A DNA stretch of 13,007 nt, from the NCBI GenBank assembly GCA_034439875.1, contig JAWXBG010000185.1:1-13007 (forward strand), in the 5' to 3' direction. This document shows, in pieces, positions 1 to 6,400 of the stretch (its first letter is position 1; each line of letters begins with the position of its first letter). Source of the DNA: JAWXBG01 sp034439875 (lineage in GTDB: Bacteria > Bacteroidota > Bacteroidia > Flavobacteriales_D > Sanyastnellaceae). The notes under the pieces are model-generated. The model saw only the letters and a list, made by a program, of their open reading frames with translations, ran no database searches and was not told the DNA's origin. A program made the translations under genes and the position numbers.

Positions 1-117
1 AGATACATAAACCCAAATCAAGCGATAGAAAAATTGCACCCTAATTTTGCCGATGAATGCAGTATTCTATCGCTTAGATTTGAGAATCCCGCACGCATTG
101 TACATAAATTGCCCTAA
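1..117 (+). CDS. possible 3' end of an off-edge gene
   Basis: Frame 1 is open from the left edge to a TAA at 115-117, giving 38 codons whose residues look mixed and plausible (the last ten read ENPARIVHKLP without the first E). The other two forward frames stop within the first 50 bases. I do not recognise the peptide. An open stretch this short is not rare by chance, and it contains a long imperfect inverted repeat, which argues against simple coding sequence. If real, it would be convergent with lptG. Extending the sequence leftward would settle it. Confidence 0.2.
   Translation, partial: RYINPNQAIEKLHPNFADECSILSLRFENPARIVHKLP
14..82. repeat. long imperfect inverted repeat
   Basis: The 11-base arm AAGCGATAGAA (20-30) is matched exactly by its reverse complement at 65-75. 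Skipping one bulged A at 76, the pairing continues for six more bases (14-19 with 77-82). This makes a 17-bp stem around a 34-base loop. There is no T-run directly after either arm, so it does not look like a classical intrinsic terminator. It lies in the 3' flank of lptG. Confidence 0.55.
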
Positions 118-200
118 TGCGTAATGCGGGATAAGCGGTATACCACTTCATGCATGAAAGATCCTGCAGCGCATTACCCAAAACAGACTTCCAATGCGCT
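88..200. repeat. cluster of AATGCG/CGCATT inverted repeats
   Basis: The hexamer AATGCG or its complement occurs five times: 94-99, 116-121, 123-128, 170-175 and 193-198. Arms 88-99 and 116-130 can pair over 12 bp with a three-base bulge (122-124). Arms 168-175 and 193-200 pair over 8 bp. The arm 121-128 is also an exact complement of 170-177, so alternative folds are possible. This lies just beyond the lptG stop codon and could form the 3' end of that transcript, or be a small palindromic repeat element. No coding signal is evident here. Confidence 0.45.
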
Positions 201-248
201 ATTCGGGGTGGACCATTTAGTAGTTAACAGGGGTGTAGAATATTGGCA

Positions 249-1328
249 TTACTTCTGTGCCCTCCTGTAGAACCATAAGCCCACAAAAAGAAAAATCACA
301 TTGGGTACCCATACTGCTAGATAAGCCGGGAAACCTACATTGGTAGCGGATACAGTGGTGATGCGGGAAACAAAAACAAATAGAAATCCGACAACTACGG
401 CTACCAACAAATGGACACCAGTGCCGCCTCTTGTTTTGCGCGATGCGATGGAAACTCCGATAAGGGTTAATATGAAGATCGAAAAGGAATTGCTCGTGCG
501 ACCATGTTTTTCTATTTCAATAAAAGCGGTTCTGCCCGAGCCATTGCTTCGTTGTTCTTCTGCAAATGCATTGAGTTCATCCCATGTCATTGCAGTAACA
601 ATTTCTGACCGCGGTGCAAATACTTCGGGTGTTAGTGCTATGGTTGTATCCAATCTTTCGCGCACATAAAAATTCTCTTTTCCATTGTCTAGAAATTCTC
701 TGATCTGTGGTTTTACAATACTCCAATAATTAGAATCGGGATGATAGATGGCGCTTTGAGAAACGAGTTTCCATGTAAGATGACCATCCTTCCAGCGCTC
801 CAATGAAAAGTGATAACCAATGTTTTTCTCAAGGTTCATCTCTTTGAAATAGGCAAATGTTCCCGGTGAAATTTCGCGGTGAAGGTTCTTATCTCCCAAT
901 GTGAGTGCGCCTTTGAGATAGGTAACTTCGAAATCGTATTTGGCTCTGTTGGCATGAGGCACGATGTAGTGCGACAACACCAAAGAGGTGATAACAAGGA
1001 TGCCCGCACCCACAAAATAGGGTTGTATAAATCTTCTGAAACTCACTCCACCCGAGAGTATCGCTATTATTTCGCTGCGTTGGGCGAGCTGACTGGTAAA
1101 CCAAATGATGGTAAGGAAAATGATGAAACTACTGAGAAGATTGGCGAAATAAAAGCAGAAATTCACATAGTATTCTGTTACAATTTCTCCAAAACTGGCA
1201 GGGCTTTTTACAAGGTCGTCTATGTTCTCAGAAATATCGAATACAACTGCTATTAGCATGAATGCTCCTATCATAAAGAAGAATGTTCCTAAAAACTTTT
1301 TTATAATATATAAGTCTATCTTCTTCAT
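249..1328 (-). CDS. lptG: LptF/LptG-family LPS export permease
   Basis: A 359-residue inner-membrane protein of the YjgP/YjgQ (LptF/LptG) family, which together with the ATPase LptB extracts lipopolysaccharide from the inner membrane and passes it to the periplasmic bridge. The expected layout is visible: three N-terminal membrane segments (about residues 12-31, 53-77 and 100-121), a soluble periplasmic beta-rich domain (about 140-265), and three C-terminal membrane segments (about 280-296, 305-321 and 335-354). The stretch RSEIIAILSGGVSFRRF (about 84-100) matches the conserved cytoplasmic coupling region contacting LptB. Its ATG lies 7 bases beyond the tgt stop on the same strand, so the two are very probably co-transcribed, a gene order I know from other Bacteroidota. 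LptF and LptG are hard to tell apart by sequence; the symbol follows common usage for the tgt-linked copy. Confidence 0.9.
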   Translation of the reverse strand: MKKIDLYIIKKFLGTFFFMIGAFMLIAVVFDISENIDDLVKSPASFGEIVTEYYVNFCFYFANLLSSFIIFLTIIWFTSQLAQRSEIIAILSGGVSFRRFIQPYFVGAGILVITSLVLSHYIVPHANRAKYDFEVTYLKGALTLGDKNLHREISPGTFAYFKEMNLEKNIGYHFSLERWKDGHLTWKLVSQSAIYHPDSNYWSIVKPQIREFLDNGKENFYVRERLDTTIALTPEVFAPRSEIVTAMTWDELNAFAEEQRSNGSGRTAFIEIEKHGRTSNSFSIFILTLIGVSIASRKTRGGTGVHLLVAVVVGFLFVFVSRITTVSATNVGFPAYLAVWVPNVIFLFVGLWFYRRAQK

Positions 1329-1335
1329 TTTAAAC

Positions 1336-2466
1336 TTAGAGTCTTTCGCTCAATTGAGGTACTACCTTCTTTTTCCAATCGGCAAAAGTACCTGCAATGA
1401 TTTGCTTTCGCGATTCTTTCACAAGGTCCAGATAGAATGCCAAATTATGCAACGATGCAATTTGCAGAGCAAGTATTTCCTGAGCTATAAAGAGATGTCG
1501 AACGTATGCCTTCGAATAAAATTGATCTACATAACTTGTACCATCAGAGTCGAGCGGTGAAAAATCGCTTTCCCATTTTTTATTTCGCATGTTCATTATT
1601 CCTTTCCATGTGAAGAGTTGGCCGTTTCTCGCGTTTCTTGTTGGCATTACACAATCAAACATATCTACCCCTAGTGCTATGCATTCAAGAATGTTCGAAG
1701 GAGTGCCAACTCCCATCAAATAACGGGGTTTATCTTGAGGTAGTATGTCGCATACCAACTCCGTCATAGCATACATCTCTTCATGTGGTTCACCCACAGA
1801 TAGACCTCCGATCGCATTGCCATCGCAGCCCACTGAGGCGATCTTCTCTGCTGATATTTTGCGCAAATCAGGATACACAGATCCTTGCACAATGGGAAAA
1901 AGACTTTGCTGATAACCATAGAGAGGTTCTGTTTCTTTCATGCGGGAAATACATCTATCGAGCCATCTATGTGTCATTTCCATGCTGTCCTTTGCGTACT
2001 TTTTGTCGCAGGGGTATGGAGCACATTCGTCGAAAGCCATAATTATATCTGCTCCAATCTCACGCTGAATATCCATGACATATTCTGGTGAGAAAAAATG
2101 TGAGGATCCATCTATGTGAGATTTAAATGTAACTCCTTCTTCTTTTATTTTGCGATTGCCTTCTAGTGAATACACCTGATATCCTCCACTGTCGGTGAGA
2201 ATAGGTCTATCCCATCCATTGAATTTATGCAAGCCTCCGGCAGCTCTGAGAATGCCCGTACCCGGACGTAAATACAAATGGTAGGTATTGCCCAAAATGA
2301 TTTGCGCGTCGACCTCTTTTTTAAGGTCTTGCTGAGTTACTGCTTTCACCGTCCCAGCCGTACCCACGGGCATAAATATGGGCGTTTCTATTGTCCCGTG
2401 GTCAGTTTGGAGCAGACCGGCCCTGGCTTTTGATTGACCGTCCTTGTGCTCAATGTCAAATTTCAT
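1336..2466 (-). CDS. tgt: queuine tRNA-ribosyltransferase
   Basis: Tgt exchanges guanine-34 of tRNAs with GUN anticodons for the preQ1 base in queuosine synthesis. The ATG at 2466 gives 376 residues, the usual length, with a family-typical N-terminus (MKFDIEHKDG). An in-frame TTG at 2490 would add eight unconvincing residues. Visible family motifs are TDSGGYQVYSL (D92), AFDECAPYP (D146), QGS (about 194-196), GGLSVGEP (220-227) and the nucleophile in FDCVMPTRNARNG (D271). The odd feature is the zinc site. The usual CxCxxC before the AYLRHL motif is replaced without any length change by G309, S311 and D314, while the fourth ligand position, H340 in SLHNL, is kept. The protein therefore probably lacks structural zinc. 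I recall similar sequences in flavobacterial Tgt proteins, so this may be a clade trait rather than a defect. It is first in a probable tgt-lptG operon. Confidence 0.93.
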   Translation of the reverse strand: MKFDIEHKDGQSKARAGLLQTDHGTIETPIFMPVGTAGTVKAVTQQDLKKEVDAQIILGNTYHLYLRPGTGILRAAGGLHKFNGWDRPILTDSGGYQVYSLEGNRKIKEEGVTFKSHIDGSSHFFSPEYVMDIQREIGADIIMAFDECAPYPCDKKYAKDSMEMTHRWLDRCISRMKETEPLYGYQQSLFPIVQGSVYPDLRKISAEKIASVGCDGNAIGGLSVGEPHEEMYAMTELVCDILPQDKPRYLMGVGTPSNILECIALGVDMFDCVMPTRNARNGQLFTWKGIMNMRNKKWESDFSPLDSDGTSYVDQFYSKAYVRHLFIAQEILALQIASLHNLAFYLDLVKESRKQIIAGTFADWKKKVVPQLSERL

Positions 2467-2703
2467 CGTGGGCAAAACTAAGGCAGTCAAGCCTTTTGTG
2501 ACCCGCTCGCTGCTTGGTCAATTCGAATCGAGAACCCAGCAGCGAGAAAAAACAGACAAAATGACATGATTATAACACATAAACATGTCATATTGACAGC
2601 CTGCTTGATCAAAATCTGTAATTTCGGCACTTTTTCGTCATTGGTATTGATCTTGAAAGGGGTTGGAGTGAATAACAAAAACAAAATTTAATATATAAAA
2701 AAA
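2467..2703. promoter_or_regulatory. divergent tgt / hsp20 intergenic region
   Basis: These 237 bases separate divergent genes and must hold both promoters. Two exact inverted repeats are present: a 9-bp pair (2506-2514 with 2538-2546, spacer 23) in the probable tgt leader, and an 8-bp pair ATGACATG/CATGTCAT (2561-2568 with 2584-2591, spacer 15), which could be an operator or a hairpin. On the minus strand, TAGTTTTG (2480-2473) fits the Bacteroidota -7 consensus TAnnTTTG, but it is almost touching the tgt ATG and no good -33 partner is seen. On the plus strand TTGACA (2593-2598) is followed after 18 bases by TGTAAT (2617-2622). A 65-codon open frame on the minus strand (2684-2487) is not convincing as a gene. 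Promoter assignment is tentative. Confidence 0.35.
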
Positions 2704-3138
2704 ATGACACTAGTTAAGCACGCTTTCCCAAATCCATCCTTCGTAAGAAGTTTCGATGATCTTTTCACACGTGGTTCTTTTGTGCCAAGTGGAAGAACGA
2801 ATTGGAATAATACTCCTTCTGTAAATGTAAAAGAAACGGATGCCGCATTTCACATAGAAATGGCTGCACCGGGAATGAACAAGGAGGATTTCAAAATCGC
2901 GGTGAAGGAAGAAACGCTGATCATCAGTTCTGAAAGGAAATCAAACAATGAACAGAAAACGGAAAGGTACACTCGAAAAGAATGGAACTACAGTGCATTC
3001 AGTCGAAAGTTTTCTCTTCCTGAAAACATCAATGCCGCTGAAATAGTTGCAGAATACGAAAATGGTGTGCTGAAAGTGATCCTTCCAAAAGTGGAACAAA
3101 AGACTGCTGAAAATGAAATTGAAGTGAAGATCAAATAG
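2704..3138 (+). CDS. small heat-shock protein, Hsp20/alpha-crystallin family
   Basis: A 144-residue ATP-independent holdase chaperone of the cytoplasm, which binds unfolding proteins under stress and passes them to refolding chaperones. The alpha-crystallin domain spans about residues 38-133, starting at SVNVKETDAAFHIEM and containing APGMNKEDFKI and the diagnostic YENGVLKVILPK (the A-x-x-x-N-G-V-L region). The extreme C-terminus EIEVKIK holds an I-x-V motif, the type that packs into a neighbouring subunit during oligomer assembly. The N-terminal arm (1-37) is short and includes FDDLF, usual for bacterial members. The ATG at 2704 follows an A-rich leader without a Shine-Dalgarno sequence, as is normal in Bacteroidota. 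It stands alone: tgt diverges upstream and a strong terminator follows at 3270. Stress induction is expected from the family, but I see no clear heat-shock operator. Confidence 0.95.
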   Translation: MTLVKHAFPNPSFVRSFDDLFTRGSFVPSGRTNWNNTPSVNVKETDAAFHIEMAAPGMNKEDFKIAVKEETLIISSERKSNNEQKTERYTRKEWNYSAFSRKFSLPENINAAEIVAEYENGVLKVILPKVEQKTAENEIEVKIK

Positions 3139-3269
3139 TATAATTCAGGAGTTCTCTTCGGTCTAAGTCCACATTTGAATAGAAAGTTTTGAATTCTGTA
3201 GCACAATGCATAAAATGAAATAGGGAGCTACAACTCTTTTGTAGCAAGTAGTTGGTAAATTGGTTAGGG

Positions 3270-3309
3270 AACCCTCGTGTTGTAAGACATGGGGGTTTTT
3301 CTTTTTTGT
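3270..3309 (+). terminator. intrinsic terminator after hsp20
   Basis: An 11-bp stem (3270-3280 with 3287-3297, including two G-T wobbles) closes a six-base loop TGTAAG and runs into a T-rich tract with one C (3296-3309). It ends the hsp20 transcript. It also shows that an in-frame ATG at 3289, inside this hairpin, is not the start of the next gene. Confidence 0.85.
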
Positions 3310-3495
3310 TTCAGACAGACCGGATTTATTGTTGATTATCGGGATTCGCTCAAAGTGCATTTCCGAATAAAAAGAAACCGTACCGCATTCTATCCAAAAG
3401 TTACCGAATTCTCAAAAGCAAATATTCTTCTGTTGAGTTGTTTGGATTTTTCGGTCATGAAAGCGGAATTAAATCTTAACCAAAACAACATCACC
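3310..3495 (+). promoter_or_regulatory. leader region of the giant Cys-rich protein gene
   Basis: The reading frame of the next gene stays open upstream through this stretch, but its translation there looks non-coding. The stretch lies between a terminator and a clean signal peptide. It should therefore hold the promoter and 5' leader. The bases just before the ATG at 3496 (AAAACAACATCACC) form an A-rich Bacteroidota-type ribosome entry region. A second in-frame ATG at 3457 would add 13 residues ahead of the signal peptide. I could not identify a convincing TAnnTTTG promoter. Confidence 0.4.
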
Positions 3496-6400
3496 ATGAG
3501 AAATTTACAAATGCGATGTTGGCTGGCTATAATAGCAGTCTTCATTTTTTGTTGCACAGGATCTGTACAAGCGCAGTTCCAAAACACTGTTGTCCACAAC
3601 AAGGACAAGGATCATTACTCCATTGTTACAAGTGTGCTCGACCCTACGCACTCTGTAGTAGCGGAAACAATTAACCGAGGTACACTCGATGTTCATTTGA
3701 TGGAAATCGATGCCCTCGGTTCAGTCGTATTCGAAAGGATATATCAAACGTCGTTCAAGGAGCGCGTTTTTCATATCACCGAATCTTTGAACGGAGGTTA
3801 TATTTTATGCGGTGCACAAGATCCTGGAGATGGACTTGATCATGGTTGGATTCTCGAGGTAGACCCGAGCTTTGGCTTCGTAAATGAGGTATTGTTCAAC
3901 AATGTTATTTCACCTCGACATACTCCGGCTCTGCATATAACTGCTTCGATCAACGATCCTCAACCGGGATATGTTATCACTGGTTTTGTTGCCACTGGTT
4001 ATGGAAATCCTGCTCCAAAGGAAGCTTATGTGAGAAAGTTAGATCCGACTCTCGGTCTTGTTTGGGAGAGATTCTTCAACGCCAATTCAGGCCAAAATCA
4101 AGACTGGGATATGGCATCACACAGTGTGGAAGTGCCTCAGTCTGGTTATTTCGTAGGTGGTTCCTCAACGGGAAATCCTGCCGGAGGTTTTTGCGATCAA
4201 GTAGTTCTTGCATTATTGCTGGATTACAATGGCAATGTTCAATGGTTGAATGCTGTTGAAGACAATCCTATTTCTTCTATCGGTCATGCAAGTGTTGGAG
4301 CGGATGCATTTTATAATGCCGCTACACATGAAATTTATCAACTCGCCAACTACAGCATTATTCACCACTTTGGTGTTAATGTATGGGATGTAAATACCGG
4401 TGCTCTAAATGGCGCTACCAGCTTTGAAGTATTCTCTTCATTGGGTTATGCTAATATTGCCGGTTTCAAAATTTTGGAAAGTCACAACCCTGACAACTTT
4501 CTAGTGGCCGGCTATATCCGAAGTGCTTCCATATCTGATCCTGTTACCGGAGCTCTCATAGCCGATGGAAGTTTTCCAATTGCCGCCGAGTTTAATAAAT
4601 ATTCAACGGCAGTGGTTTGGGATTATTTGTATCCCGTTCCGTCGAGTAATTATTTCGTCAGCTCCTCATACTTCGATGCCTTTAGTCAAGGTCAACAGTC
4701 GCGCATTTATCATCCTAAAATGGCCTTGCGACAGCAGGCTGGAAGTGGTTATGAATTAGTAGGTCCTCGATTGAGAGCTGGTTTATTTGAAACTGAATTA
4801 CTCGAATTGGATGCGAATGGACGCAATGGTTGCATCAATACCGAGATAGCTCTTATTCCGCAAATGCTCAATCCTACATTTCACTTTATAGGCAATGCAC
4901 CGGGTGCTATATTATCAACCGATCCTAATTTGATACCTGTTGGCGTAAGTTCATCTGAGGAGCCTTGTTCTCAACCTTCAACATGTACTCCAGATGCAAC
5001 CTTCAACATTTTAAACAATGGCAACTGCTGCTACACTTTTATTGGACTTCCAGTAAGCGCAGATAATGCATTTTGTAGTGAGTGGACTATCAATGGCGTT
5101 GTAGTCGGCTCAGGGGTTTCAGCTTACACACATTGCTTCACTGCGCCGGGTGTATATACTATTTGTCATATCTCTTGTTGTATCAACATCGATGGTACAA
5201 TCATTACTGCCACAAACTGCCAGACCATTCAGGTAGATTGTCCTGGCGGTCCTTGTATACCGGATGCCAATTTTTCAATGAGCGATCAAGGAAATTGTTG
5301 CTACTTATTTCAGGATTTGACACCAACCGCAACTAATGTCACGTGCCAGCAGTGGCAAATTTTCGATCCTTTCGGAAATCTCATAGGCAGCAACGCCGGT
5401 TCATTGTACTCGTTCTGTTTTGATGTGGATGGTATCTATCAAATTTGCTATACCGATTGCTGTATCAATAGTGATGGTAGTGTTAGCACTGTTACAAGTT
5501 GCCAAGTATTGGTAGTGGACTGTTGTTGTCTTCCATTTGCGCTTGTAGCGGATGTGAATGGCTGTAATGCTTGTTTAACTTATTCAACCCAGTGTCTGAA
5601 TGAAGCTATCATGGTTACTTATGATTATGGTGATGGAACGTTCGGAACAGATCCTTGCCATACATACTCAGCGAATGGAAACTACAGTGCGTGTATGACT
5701 GCTTGTTGTATCAACGATGATGGTACAATAGGTCAATGTATTACTTTGTGCACTCCCGTTATAATAACTGATTGTGCAGGTTGTGATTTTCAAGGTCTGA
5801 TCACTACTGTGGAAGAAGTTAATTGTGTTTGGACATGGACCTTCCAAAACTTAGGTGCTACTCCGCTCAATGAAATTTGTGTAAATGTGAATGGTGTTAT
5901 TACAACCGCTGATCTTTGGAGCCAAACTGTCGACTTCACCGGATACTGCGGTGGATACGGTTTGTGTTACGAATTCTGGTGTTGTGAAGATCCGACAAAC
6001 ACTTTGGCAATCTGCATCGATTATTATGTCAATTGCTGTGGACCCTGCGATCCAAATCCGGAATTTTCCGTTATTCAGAGTGATTGTTGCGTGTCCTTAA
6101 ATCTATTCGGAAGTGATCCTTGTTTGCTAACCGCAGCAGGAGCAACGGTAGATGTAAACGGCGATGGCGTGATCAATGCTCAAGATACGCAAATACTCAT
6201 CAATAGTGGGTGCTGTATTATTCAATGGGGCGATGGTACATCAAGCAGTGCGAGTGGAAGTCTTACTCATTGCTACAATTCATCGGGTGTTTATACAATT
6301 TGCTACACAGCTTGTTGCATTGGTGCTGACGGACAGTTGTACTCCGAAACTTTTTGCTTAACTGTAAATGTTCAGTGCTGCTGTTTGCCAGATTCGCTAA

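Noticed and set aside
2467..2600. A preQ1 riboswitch ahead of tgt
   Set aside because: No short C-rich-loop hairpin followed by an A-rich tail pairing back as in known preQ1 classes could be found; only a simple 9-bp inverted repeat is present.
2487..2684. A 65-codon open frame on the minus strand upstream of tgt, with one hydrophobic segment
   Set aside because: It fills the divergent promoter region, has no recognisable family and shows no sign of a leader; probably chance.
3225..3310. A tRNA-like look in the hsp20 downstream region (D-arm-like GGTTAGGG and a hairpin resembling an anticodon arm)
   Set aside because: The hairpin loop has six bases rather than seven, there is no T-arm (GTTC-A) and no acceptor stem; the structure is a terminator.
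3289..3495. A longer N-terminus of the giant protein, starting at ATG 3289
   Set aside because: This ATG lies inside the stem of the hsp20 terminator, and the added 69 residues do not look coding and would bury the clear signal peptide that starts at 3496.
3496..3573. A lipoprotein signal (Cys-Cys in the N-terminal hydrophobic segment)
   Set aside because: The residues before the Cys (VFIF) do not fit a lipobox; cleavage after SVQA by signal peptidase I fits better.
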